A stretch of 64,000 nt of DNA from NCBI GenBank assembly GCA_002842985.1, contig PHEQ01000015.1:38449-102448 (forward strand). Reading direction: 5' to 3'. The position numbers and the translations under genes were made by a program. This DNA comes from Alphaproteobacteria bacterium HGW-Alphaproteobacteria-1 (lineage in GTDB: Bacteria > Pseudomonadota > Alphaproteobacteria > Rhodobacterales > Rhodobacteraceae). How positions within the stretch are numbered: the first letter of the stretch is position 1; the number at the start of each line of letters is the position of its first letter. Under the pieces are notes generated by a model that saw nothing but the letters and a program-made list of their open reading frames with translations, made no database searches and had not been told where the DNA came from. Shown in pieces: positions 34,063 through 42,877 of the stretch.

Positions 34063-34584
34063 ATGCCCGCCCGCCCCCATCCTGCCGCCGCTTTTCTTCT
34101 GTCGGGCCTCATGATCGCCCTTGCGGTCCTGGGTAGCCCCCCGCGTGCCGATGAACATGCCGTTCTCCTGATCGAGACGCGCGGCGCCGACGGCAGCCTT
34201 CTCGAGAGCATTCCGCTCGATCAGTCGACCCTGTCGGCCCTTCCACAGACCGGATTCGAAACCCACACGGTCTGGACCGATGGGCCGCAACAATTTCGTG
34301 GCGTGGCGCTCGCGACCTTGCTTGCGCATCTTGACATCAGCGCCGCCCATATCGACCTCGAGGCCGTGAACAATTACCGTGTCTCCCTGCCTGTCGCCGA
34401 GATCGGCCCCGACAACCCGATCATCGCCCTCACCCGCAATGGAGCGGCAATGAGCCTGCGCGACATGGGACCGTTCTGGCTGGTTTACAATTACGACTCA
34501 AACCCGAAATTCCGGACGGAATTGATCTATGCCCGCTCGATCTGGCAACTTGAGCGGATCACCGTCCCTGCGCCGCAGCCCTGA
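34063..34584 (+). CDS. Exported protein with sulfite-oxidase-like molybdopterin-binding fold, cysteine-free
   Basis: 173-residue protein with a cleavable signal peptide (hydrophobic residues 9-24, cleavage near PRADEHA). The mature part resembles a trimmed oxidoreductase molybdopterin-binding domain (sulfite oxidase/YedY type), seen in FRGVALATLLAHLDI, NNYRVSLPVAEI, and the closing FWLVYNYDSNPKFRTELIYARSIWQLERI. It contains no cysteine at all, so it lacks the molybdenum ligand of the enzymes and probably binds a ligand or works as a sensor. The start follows AAAGGAGAGG. It ends 10 bases before the hybrid kinase gene, so both are surely co-transcribed. Confidence 0.75.
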   Translation: MPARPHPAAAFLLSGLMIALAVLGSPPRADEHAVLLIETRGADGSLLESIPLDQSTLSALPQTGFETHTVWTDGPQQFRGVALATLLAHLDISAAHIDLEAVNNYRVSLPVAEIGPDNPIIALTRNGAAMSLRDMGPFWLVYNYDSNPKFRTELIYARSIWQLERITVPAPQP

Positions 34585-34594
34585 GAGGACCCCG

Positions 34595-36694
34595 ATGCGC
34601 GCCCCGCTGCGTTTTTTCCCGCTTCGCCGCAATCGCGCGGCGCTCGCACTTCTGGGCGCGCTCGCGCTTGCCTGCATGATTGCGGCGGCGGCAATCACGG
34701 CGCAGGTGCTGATCCGGCTCGAGGCCTATGGCACCGCCGACACCGACAACCTGCAATGGACAATCTCGCAGCTTGAGGTGGATCAGATGCGCTTTGGCCT
34801 CGCGCTCCAGCGGCTCGATCCTGCCGATCCCGGGTCGCCGGAAGCCGCACGCCGTAGCTTCGATCTGCTCTACAGCCGCGCCATGACGCTGCGCACCAGT
34901 CCCACCTATCGCGACGTGCTCGAGACCGAGCCGACACGGGCGGACATGCGCGCGATCATCAACCTTCTGGGCGAGATGCTACCCGTGATCGACAGCACCG
35001 ACGCGGCCATCGTGAACGGACGGGCCCGGCTCATTGCGCTGTCCGCGCGCATGACCGCACCGATTCGCGCGCTCGGCTTTCAGGCCGTGGCCGTTGACGC
35101 GCACCGCGCCGGGACCGAGCGCGCGGCGCTCACGGCGCAGATCGTCACGCTCACCGCGCTCAGCCTTGCCATGCTCCTGGCGCTCGTCGCGCTTCTCGTG
35201 CTGCTCTGGAACCTCTATCGCGACCGCCTCGCCGCCGAGGCCGAGGCCACCGTCGCCCGCGAGCGTGAACTCCGGGCCGTGGAGGCGCGCGCGCGCTTTC
35301 TCGCCGTGATCAGCCACGAGATGCGCACACCCCTGAACGGTCTTCTGGGCGCGCTGGAATTGCTGCAGGACAGCCCGCTTTCGCCCGAACAGGCGCGCTT
35401 TACGCGTATCATGAAGGCTTCGGGTGCGGCGTTGCGCACCCATATCGACGAGGCACTGGACGGGCTTCAGGCCGAGGCGGGCGGGATCGCTCTGCGCCCC
35501 GCGCCGTTCGATCTGGATGAACTTCTCAAGGAGTTGATAGAAGGCCAGCGCGCCGCCGCCGACAGGCGCGGCAACCGGCTCGTGCTTGCGGTGCCCGAGG
35601 GCGGCATGGGTCATGTCACGGGCGATCGCCAGCGGCTTTCCCAGGTGTTGCTCAACCTTCTCTCCAATGCCATCAAGTTCACCTCCCATGGCACCGTCAC
35701 CCTGTCGGCGGATCGCTTCACCGGCACCTGCACCGCTTTTCGCGTGTCCGACACCGGCATCGGCATCCCCTCAGCCGACCTGCCGCACGTGTTCGAGGAT
35801 TTCGTCCGCCTGCCCCCGCCCGACGGCGTCGAGCGCGAGGGCAGCGGGCTTGGCCTTGGCATCGTTCGCCAACTCGTGACGCTCATGGGCGGGCGGATCG
35901 AAGTCGAGAGCCGCCCCGGCGAGGGCAGCCGGTTCACCGTCCGGCTTGCCCTGCCCGAGGCCGACCTGCCCGACGACCTGCCCGCGCAGATACGCCCGCT
36001 GCGCGTGCTCATGGTCGAGGACACGCCCGCCAGCCGCATGGTCCTTGGCGCGATGCTCGCACGTGACGGGCACGAGGTGATCCTTGCCCATGACGGCCTT
36101 GACGGCGTGCGCAAGGCGGGCCGCGCGCCGGTCGATCTGATCCTGATGGATCTCGACATGCCGCGTCTTGACGGGATCGAGGCCACCCGCCGCATCCGCA
36201 ACGAACCGGGACCGAACGCCCGAACGCCCATCGTCGCGCTCACCGCCCATTACGGCGCCGCGACAGCCGCGCGGCTCCGCGCCGCCGGGGCCGATACCAC
36301 CGAGACCAAGCCACTCTCACGCGAGCGGCTGCGCGCGTTGCTGGCCCGCCTCGGACGCGCGCAGCCACTGATCGATATAGCCCATGTCGCGCAACTGTCC
36401 GAGACCCTGCCCGCAGCACAGCTTGACAGCTTGCTCGACGGGCTTCGCGCCGAGGCAACGGCCCTCCTCGGGCTGCCCGAGGACGCCCCCACCGACGGCG
36501 TGCGCACCTGCACGCACCGCTTCGCCGGTATCGCCGCCACCTCCGGCGCAATCGCACTCCATGCCCATCTCGCGGGGATGGAGGCCGCGCTCGAGGCGGG
36601 TGACACGGAGGGCCTGCGCGTGTTGCGCGCCAACCTGCCCGCGCTCTGGCAGGCCACCGATGCCGCGCTCCGACCCCACCGCACAGCCGCCTGA
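34595..36694 (+). CDS. Hybrid histidine kinase with receiver and HPt domains
   Basis: 699-residue inner-membrane kinase. Two hydrophobic helices (about 16-38 and 183-205) enclose a periplasmic sensor of about 145 residues that is mostly helical. Then come a HisKA domain with H241 in VISHEMRTPLNGL, an ATPase domain (NLLSNAIKF, SDTGIGIP, GSGLGLGIV), a receiver with D519 in LILMDLDMP, and a C-terminal HPt domain with H641 in THRFAGIAATSGA. All four phosphorelay residues are present. It follows the cysteine-free exported protein by 10 bases; that protein could be the periplasmic signal input, and the divergent LuxR-type regulator the output. Confidence 0.9.
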   Translation: MRAPLRFFPLRRNRAALALLGALALACMIAAAAITAQVLIRLEAYGTADTDNLQWTISQLEVDQMRFGLALQRLDPADPGSPEAARRSFDLLYSRAMTLRTSPTYRDVLETEPTRADMRAIINLLGEMLPVIDSTDAAIVNGRARLIALSARMTAPIRALGFQAVAVDAHRAGTERAALTAQIVTLTALSLAMLLALVALLVLLWNLYRDRLAAEAEATVARERELRAVEARARFLAVISHEMRTPLNGLLGALELLQDSPLSPEQARFTRIMKASGAALRTHIDEALDGLQAEAGGIALRPAPFDLDELLKELIEGQRAAADRRGNRLVLAVPEGGMGHVTGDRQRLSQVLLNLLSNAIKFTSHGTVTLSADRFTGTCTAFRVSDTGIGIPSADLPHVFEDFVRLPPPDGVEREGSGLGLGIVRQLVTLMGGRIEVESRPGEGSRFTVRLALPEADLPDDLPAQIRPLRVLMVEDTPASRMVLGAMLARDGHEVILAHDGLDGVRKAGRAPVDLILMDLDMPRLDGIEATRRIRNEPGPNARTPIVALTAHYGAATAARLRAAGADTTETKPLSRERLRALLARLGRAQPLIDIAHVAQLSETLPAAQLDSLLDGLRAEATALLGLPEDAPTDGVRTCTHRFAGIAATSGAIALHAHLAGMEAALEAGDTEGLRVLRANLPALWQATDAALRPHRTAA

Positions 36695-36781
36695 GCGCAG
36701 GCTCACAGGGATTTGCCTTTCGCAAATCCTGCGTTAACTCTAAGCATGCCTGGCACACCGCGCGCGAAGGATCATCCGGAA

Positions 36782-37891
36782 ATGTCCCTCTTCAAGCAAC
36801 TCCTGATCCTGATGCTCCTCGCCGGGGCGGGCTATGGCGGGTATGAGTATTGGCGCACCCACTACGCCGCAGAGCCCGAAGCCGCGGCCCAGGACGGGCC
36901 GCGACCGGTCAGCGTGGAACTGTCCCGCGCCGAGGCGCGCATCATGCAGCGCACCATCGAGGCCGTCGGCACCACCCGCGCGCTGCGCTCGATCGAGATT
37001 GTCCCCGAGGTCGATGGCCGCCTTGTGGAATTGAACATCACCCCCGGCACCCGCGTGACCGAAGGTCAGATCCTCGCCCGCCTTGATGACACCATCGAAC
37101 GCGCCGATCTCGCGCAGGCCGAGGCCGTGCTGACCGAGCGCAACCAGTCGCTTGAACGCATCCGCGCGCTGCGCCAGACCAATGCCGTCTCGCAGGCCGC
37201 GCTCGAGGAAACCATCGCCCGCGTGGCCGAGGCCGAGGCCGCCGCCGACCGCGCCCGCCGCCGTCTTGCCGATCGCGTGATCACTGCGCCCTTCGGGGGC
37301 GTTGTGGGGCTTACAAGCTATGATGTGGGCGCGCGTGTCTCGGAGGGTGAGGTGCTCGCCCGGCTTGACGATCTGAGCGAGGTGGAGGTGGAATTCTCTC
37401 TCCCCGAGACGATCTTCGCGCAGGTCCGCATTGGCCAGACCGCCACGGCCCGCGCCGCCGCCTTCCCCGACCGAAGCTTCATTGGAACCATCACCGCCGT
37501 CGACAGCCGCATCGATCCGGTGGGTCGCGCCTTTCGCACCCGCGCCGTGATCCCCAACCCCGACAGCACCCTGCCTGCGGGCATGTTCCTCTCGCTCACG
37601 CTTGTTCTTGCCGAGACCGAAAATACCGTCGTGCCCGAAGAGGCGATCGTCTTCGAGGCCGCGCAGACCTATGTCTTCGTCGCCGAAGAGGGCGTGGCGA
37701 GGCGGCGCACCGTCATCACCGGGCAACGAAGCGACGGCGTTATCGCGATCACCTCGGGCCTCGTTGCAGGAGAGGAAGTGGTGGTGCGCGGGCTCACGCG
37801 GGTGCGCGACGGCGCGACGCTCAACATCGTCGCCCGCGACCGCGACGCCACCGCCGAAAGCACCGCCACCGTGCCGGAGCAGCCGACATGA
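36782..37891 (+). CDS. RND efflux periplasmic adaptor (membrane fusion protein)
   Basis: 369-residue adaptor linking an RND pump to an outer-membrane channel. It has an N-terminal membrane anchor (LLILMLLAGAGYGGYEYW), a lipoyl half-motif (VPEVDGRLVELNITPGTRVTEGQ), an alpha-hairpin coiled coil (about residues 105-160, DLAQAEAVLTERNQ onward), the second lipoyl half (APFGGVVGL), and a beta-barrel domain. Three in-frame starts exist (36713, 36746, 36782); I use the last because it begins just before the anchor. Its stop overlaps the pump gene as ATGA. No outer-membrane factor gene is present, so a TolC encoded elsewhere must serve. Confidence 0.9.
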   Translation: MSLFKQLLILMLLAGAGYGGYEYWRTHYAAEPEAAAQDGPRPVSVELSRAEARIMQRTIEAVGTTRALRSIEIVPEVDGRLVELNITPGTRVTEGQILARLDDTIERADLAQAEAVLTERNQSLERIRALRQTNAVSQAALEETIARVAEAEAAADRARRRLADRVITAPFGGVVGLTSYDVGARVSEGEVLARLDDLSEVEVEFSLPETIFAQVRIGQTATARAAAFPDRSFIGTITAVDSRIDPVGRAFRTRAVIPNPDSTLPAGMFLSLTLVLAETENTVVPEEAIVFEAAQTYVFVAEEGVARRRTVITGQRSDGVIAITSGLVAGEEVVVRGLTRVRDGATLNIVARDRDATAESTATVPEQPT

Positions 37892-40800
37892 GCCTCTCGG
37901 ACATCTCCGTGCGCCGCCCCGTGCTTGCTGCCGTGGCGAGCCTCTTGATCATCATCTTCGGCATCGCCGCCCTGCGCGATCTGCCGGTGCGCGAACTGCC
38001 AGACGTGGACAATTCCGTTGTTACCGTCACCACCACCTATCGCGGTGCCGCGCCCGAGGTGATCGACACTGACATTACCGAGACGGTGGAGGGGGCCGTC
38101 GCCTCCATTTCCGGCATCCGCACCATCACATCCGAGAGCCGTCAGGGCCGCAGCCGCGTCACCATCGAATTCGAGACGGGCGTGGATATCGACGTGGCCG
38201 CCAACGACGTGCGCGACGCGGTCGGGCGCGTGCGCGGCGACCTGCCCGACGAGGCCGACGAGCCGCAGGTGGTCAAGAGCGATGCAGACGCCGATCCGGT
38301 CATGCGTCTTGCCGTCACCTCGGACCGGATGACCACCGCCGAGATCACCGATTACATCGACCGCTTCATCGCCGACCGCATCGCCACGCTGGACGGGGTG
38401 GCCAATGTCGATATCGCGGGCGACCGGCCCTTTGCCGTGCGCATCTGGCTTGACCGGCGCGCACTGGCCGCGCGCAACCTCACCGTCGCCGATGTCGAGG
38501 CGGCGTTGCGGCGCGCCAATATCGAACTGCCCGCGGGCGAAGTGGAATCCTTCAACCGGCAACTGACCGTGCGGCTCAACAGCCGCCTGCGCAGCGTCGA
38601 CGATTTCCGCGAGGTGGTGCTTGACCGGGTTGCGGGCTATCCGGTGCGCCTTGGTGACGTGGCGCGGATCGAGCCGGGCGTGGCCGATGATTCCACCATC
38701 GTGCGCACCAATGGGACCGATGCCGTGGGCCTGTGGGTCCTGCGCCAGAGCCAGTCCAACACGCTGGCCATCTCCAACGCCGTGCGCGCCGAGATCGCAA
38801 CCCTCGCACCCACCCTTCCCGAGGGCATGAGGATCATCATCGGCTCTGATGACGCGCTTTTCGTGGGGGCCTCGATCCGGGAGGTCGTGACCGCGCTGTT
38901 CATTTCGCTGGCACTCGTGGTGGCTGTGATCCTCGTCTTCCTGCGCAGCGTGCGCGCAACGCTTATCCCGGCGATCACCATTCCCGTGGCACTCATTGGC
39001 ACGTTCCTTCTGATCGGTCTGTGGGGGTTCTCGCTCAATACGCTGACGCTTCTGGCGTTGCTTCTGGCCATCGGTCTCGTGGTCGATGACGCCATCGTGG
39101 TGCTGGAGAATATCCAGCGCCGGATCGAGGACGGCGAATCGGTCATCGTGGCCAGCCTCAAGGGGTCGCGGCAGGTGACATTCGCGGTCATCGCCACCTC
39201 GCTTACGCTGATCGCGGTGTTCGTGCCGCTGTCGTTCATGCCCGGTCAGGTCGGGCGTCTTTTCGTGGAATTCGGCTGGGTGATGGCGGGCACGGTGGCG
39301 ATCTCGACCTTCGTCGCCCTGACCGCCTGTCCGGCGCTTGCCTCCAAGGTGCTGAGCGCGCGCGCCGTGCGCGACGCCGCCGATAACGCACCGCGCCGCG
39401 CGCCCTTCATTCAGCGCGCCTATCGCGTGCTTCTGACCCGTGCCATCGCCATGCCGCTCGTGGTGCTGCCGGTGGCGCTCTCCATCACGGCAGGCGCCGC
39501 GTTCTTTTATGACAGCCTGCCGCGCGAACTGGCCCCGCGAGAGGATCGCGGCGTGGGCTTCGTTCCGCTCACGGCCCCTCAGGGATCGACCCTCGCCCAT
39601 TCCGACATGGCCGCGAAGCAGGTCGAGGACCTCCTGCAACCCTATCTGGACAGCGGCGAGGTCGAGACGGTGTTTTCCTTCACCGGCTGGGGTGGACGGC
39701 CCTGGCGCTCTTTCGTCGTGTTCCGCCTTGCGCCCTGGGAAGAGCGCGACCGCCCGGTTTCGGCCATCGTCGGCGAACTGGCCCCGCTGATGGGCCAGGT
39801 CACAATCGCCCGCGGATTTCCGGTAACGCCCGCCGGGCTCGGCCTGCGCGGCAACTCCACGCCCGTGCGCGTGGTGATCGGCGGTCCCGATTTCGAAAGC
39901 GTCAAGGAATGGGCGGGCGAATTGCTGCGCCGCGCCGAAGAGGTCGAGGGGCTTGTGAACCCCGAGATCAACTTCGAGCAGAACCTGCCGCAACTCGACA
40001 TCAGCATCGACCGCGCCCGCGCCGACGATCTGGGCATATCCGCCGACGTGATCGCGGCCACGCTGCAAACCATGCTCGCCTCGCGCGAGGTGACCACCTT
40101 CGTCAGCCGCGGCCGCGAATATCCGGTGCTGGTGCAGGCGGACATCGCGGACCGGCGCACGCCCACGGATATCGAGAACATCTTCGTGCGCGCAGGCGAT
40201 GGCGAGACGCTGGTGCCGCTCGGCGCGCTGGTGTCGCTGACCGAGAACGCCGCCGCCCCCTCGCTCCAGCGCTTTGACCGCCTGCCCTCGATCCAGCTTT
40301 CCGGCGCGCTTGCCCCGGACGCCGAGCTGGGCAGCGTGCTCGACCGGCTGGAGGAGATCGCAACCGAGATCCTGCCGCCGGAGGCAAAGCTTGGCTATGA
40401 CGGCCAGTCGCGCACCTACAAGGATACCTCGGGCGGGGTCGGCGTGGTGTTCGTGCTGGCGCTGATCATCGTCTATCTGGTGCTTGCCGCGCAGTTCGAG
40501 AGCTTTGTGCACCCTGTGGTGATCATGCTCACCGTGCCTATCGGCATCGCAGGGGCGATCTATGCCATGGCCCTCGGGGGCCTCTCGCTCAATGTCTACA
40601 GTCAGATCGGAATCATATTGCTGATCGGCCTCATCGCCAAGAACGGCATCCTGATCGTCGAGTTTGCAAATCAGTTGCGCGACGAAGGGCAATCGGTGCG
40701 CGACGCGGTGATCGAGGCCTCGGTGCTGCGCCTGCGTCCCATCATGATGACAGCCATTTCCACCATCCTCGGGGCGCTGCCGCTGGTTCTTGCCACCGGC

Positions 40801-40986
40801 GCGGGGGCCGAGAGCCGCATCGCCGTCGGCACGGTGATCGTCGCCGGTCTGGGGCTTGCGTCGCTGCTGATGCTCTTCGTTACGCCGATCCTCTACGATC
40901 TGCTGGCGCGCTTCACCCGCCCGCGCGGCGCCATCGAGAAAGCGCTCGAGGCCGAGCTTTCCGCCGCCGCCCATCCGGCCGAGTGA
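37888..40986 (+). CDS. RND efflux pump inner-membrane transporter
   Basis: 1032-residue proton-driven exporter of the AcrB/MexB superfamily, with twelve helices and two large periplasmic loops. Clear landmarks are the N-terminal SVRRPVLAAVASLLI, the helix-4 motif LAIGLVVDDAIVVLENIQRRIEDG with the proton-relay aspartate pair, and YLVLAAQFESFVHPVVIM in the second half, followed by IGLIAKNGILIVEFANQ. It is more like the MdtB/MexF-type or unknown single-adaptor RND pumps than the heavy-metal branch. Coupled to its adaptor by a 4-base overlap; tamA follows after 84 bases. Confidence 0.94.
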   Translation: MSLSDISVRRPVLAAVASLLIIIFGIAALRDLPVRELPDVDNSVVTVTTTYRGAAPEVIDTDITETVEGAVASISGIRTITSESRQGRSRVTIEFETGVDIDVAANDVRDAVGRVRGDLPDEADEPQVVKSDADADPVMRLAVTSDRMTTAEITDYIDRFIADRIATLDGVANVDIAGDRPFAVRIWLDRRALAARNLTVADVEAALRRANIELPAGEVESFNRQLTVRLNSRLRSVDDFREVVLDRVAGYPVRLGDVARIEPGVADDSTIVRTNGTDAVGLWVLRQSQSNTLAISNAVRAEIATLAPTLPEGMRIIIGSDDALFVGASIREVVTALFISLALVVAVILVFLRSVRATLIPAITIPVALIGTFLLIGLWGFSLNTLTLLALLLAIGLVVDDAIVVLENIQRRIEDGESVIVASLKGSRQVTFAVIATSLTLIAVFVPLSFMPGQVGRLFVEFGWVMAGTVAISTFVALTACPALASKVLSARAVRDAADNAPRRAPFIQRAYRVLLTRAIAMPLVVLPVALSITAGAAFFYDSLPRELAPREDRGVGFVPLTAPQGSTLAHSDMAAKQVEDLLQPYLDSGEVETVFSFTGWGGRPWRSFVVFRLAPWEERDRPVSAIVGELAPLMGQVTIARGFPVTPAGLGLRGNSTPVRVVIGGPDFESVKEWAGELLRRAEEVEGLVNPEINFEQNLPQLDISIDRARADDLGISADVIAATLQTMLASREVTTFVSRGREYPVLVQADIADRRTPTDIENIFVRAGDGETLVPLGALVSLTENAAAPSLQRFDRLPSIQLSGALAPDAELGSVLDRLEEIATEILPPEAKLGYDGQSRTYKDTSGGVGVVFVLALIIVYLVLAAQFESFVHPVVIMLTVPIGIAGAIYAMALGGLSLNVYSQIGIILLIGLIAKNGILIVEFANQLRDEGQSVRDAVIEASVLRLRPIMMTAISTILGALPLVLATGAGAESRIAVGTVIVAGLGLASLLMLFVTPILYDLLARFTRPRGAIEKALEAELSAAAHPAE

Positions 40987-41070
40987 TTTTCCGCCGGTTG
41001 TGCCGTCCCCGCTCTGGCCATTTCCGCGCCCGGATGCGATAGAATGATGGGGTCTGCTGGGGGGTGTGTC

Positions 41071-42876
41071 ATGCGGGTGTCTCTCGCGAAAACGGGTCTT
41101 ATCGCGGTGGCGGCCCTTTGTCTCGCCACCCTGCCTGCTTTGGCTGCGGAGGTGCGCCTCGGGGTGCCCGGCGCCTCCAAGGCGTTCAACACCACCCTGC
41201 GCAGCGGCTCGCTCAGCGTTGCCACCGCCGCACAGGAAGACGCCACCGCGCAGGATCTTCTTGCGGCGGCGCAGGCCGACTATGCGCGGCTTCTGGGCGT
41301 GCTCTACGGCGAAGGATTCTACAGCGGCACCATCTCGATCCGCGTCGACGGGCGCGAGGCGGCCAGCATTCCGCCCCTCGCCGCCCCGACCGAGATCGAG
41401 CGCATCGAGATCGCCATCGAGCGCGGCCCGCGCTTTACGTTCGGGCGCGCAGAGGTGGCTCCCATCGCCCCCGCCACCAAGCTGCCGCCCGAGTTCCGCC
41501 CCGGCGCGGATGCGCGCGGCACGCTCATCGGTTCGGCGGCGCGCGCGGGTGTCACCGGCTGGCGCGATGCGGGCCATGCCAAGGCCGCCGTGGCCGGTCA
41601 GGACATCCTGGCCGACCATGCCCGCGCCACGCTCGACGCCGCCATCGCCCTTGCTCCCGGCCCGCGCCTGCGCTTCGGCGATCTGCAAGTCCGTCGCGGG
41701 CGCACCCCCAGCCGCGTGCGCGAGGAACGCATCCGCGCCATCGCGGGCCTGCCCACGGGCGAGACCTTTTCGCCTGCTTTGCTTGACAAATCCGCCAACC
41801 GGCTGCGCCGCACCGGGGCGTTCCGGTCGGTCCGCCTGACCGAAGCCGACACGCCCAATCCCGACGGCACGCTCGACATCGAGACCCGCGTGAGCGACGC
41901 AGAACCCCGCCGCATCGGCGTGGGCGCGGAGCTTTCCTCCTCCGAAGGCATCACTCTGTCGGGCTTCTGGCTGCACCGCAACGTGCTGGGAGGCGCGGAG
42001 CGGCTGCGCATCGACGCATTGATCGGTGGCATTGGCGGCGATTCAGGCGGCGAGGATTTTCGCCTTGGCATCCGCCTCGACCGCCCCGCTACCTTCACCC
42101 CCGATACCGGGGCCTTCGTCTTCGCCAATATCGAGGACAACAACGAGCCCGATTACAGCGAGCGCAAGGCCGAGATCGGCGGTGGTCTCACGCATATCTT
42201 CTCGGACACGCTTTCGGGCGAGGCCGGGATTGCCTTTCGTTATTCGGAAATCAGCGACGATCTGGGCACGCGGACGCTGTCGCATATCCTTTTGCCCGCG
42301 CGCCTGACCTGGGACCGGCGCGACGATCCGCTCAATCCGACCAAGGGCCTCTATCTCGATCTGTCGGCCACCCCCTTCGTCAGCCCCGACAAGGGCAGCG
42401 CCGGCAGCCGTTTCTTCGTCGATCTGCGCGATTACCTGACCTTCGGCGAGGGCCGCCGCGTCACGCTTGCGGGGCGCGCGCAACTGGGCAGCGTGGCGGG
42501 CGGCGATTTCATCGACCTGCCTGCCGACATGCTGTTCTGGTCAGGGGGCGCGGGCACGGTGCGCGGTCAGGGCTATCAGAATCTCGGCGTCGATCTGGCC
42601 CCGAACATCACCGTGGGCGGGCGTTCTTTCCTCGGGTTTTCGGGAGAGGTCCGCACCATGGTCACCGATAGCATTCAGGCCGTGGCCTTCGCCGATGCCG
42701 GGTTCATAGGCGAGGAGGCGGCGGGCAACGGGCGCGGCGAATGGCAAGGCGGCGCGGGGTTCGGCGCGCGCTATCTCACCGCCGTGGGGCCGATCCGCGT
42801 CGATCTGGCCACGCCGCTCGACGGTGATGCAGGCACGCAATTCGAGATCTATATCGGCATCGGGCAGGCGTTCTGA
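41071..42876 (+). CDS. tamA: TamA, outer-membrane translocation and assembly barrel
   Basis: 601-residue Omp85 protein with a signal peptide (AVAALCLATLPALAAEVRL), three POTRA-like domains (about residues 40-260) and a C-terminal 16-strand barrel. POTRA motifs such as RIEIAIERGPRFTFG and IAGLPTGETFSPALLDKSANRLRRTGAFRSVRL are visible. The barrel has the lid-loop motif GTVRGQGYQNLG (the RGY/RGF site) and the terminal aromatic beta signal IYIGIGQAF. TamA works with TamB in outer-membrane protein assembly and phospholipid transport. I use the ATG at 41071, preceded by a GGGGGG site; an ATG at 41044 is possible. tamB follows after 1 base. Confidence 0.92.
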   Translation: MRVSLAKTGLIAVAALCLATLPALAAEVRLGVPGASKAFNTTLRSGSLSVATAAQEDATAQDLLAAAQADYARLLGVLYGEGFYSGTISIRVDGREAASIPPLAAPTEIERIEIAIERGPRFTFGRAEVAPIAPATKLPPEFRPGADARGTLIGSAARAGVTGWRDAGHAKAAVAGQDILADHARATLDAAIALAPGPRLRFGDLQVRRGRTPSRVREERIRAIAGLPTGETFSPALLDKSANRLRRTGAFRSVRLTEADTPNPDGTLDIETRVSDAEPRRIGVGAELSSSEGITLSGFWLHRNVLGGAERLRIDALIGGIGGDSGGEDFRLGIRLDRPATFTPDTGAFVFANIEDNNEPDYSERKAEIGGGLTHIFSDTLSGEAGIAFRYSEISDDLGTRTLSHILLPARLTWDRRDDPLNPTKGLYLDLSATPFVSPDKGSAGSRFFVDLRDYLTFGEGRRVTLAGRAQLGSVAGGDFIDLPADMLFWSGGAGTVRGQGYQNLGVDLAPNITVGGRSFLGFSGEVRTMVTDSIQAVAFADAGFIGEEAAGNGRGEWQGGAGFGARYLTAVGPIRVDLATPLDGDAGTQFEIYIGIGQAF

Positions 42877-42877
42877 G

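Noticed and set aside
33278..36694. TorS/TorR-type TMAO system
   Set aside because: The regulator is LuxR-type rather than OmpR-type, there is no TMAO reductase gene, and the exported protein is not TorT-like.
37669..41976. 1435-codon open frame on the minus strand across the RND genes and tamA
   Set aside because: It mirrors three well-identified genes on the other strand. Its composition (His, Gly, Asp, Arg) is typical of antisense translation in GC-rich DNA.
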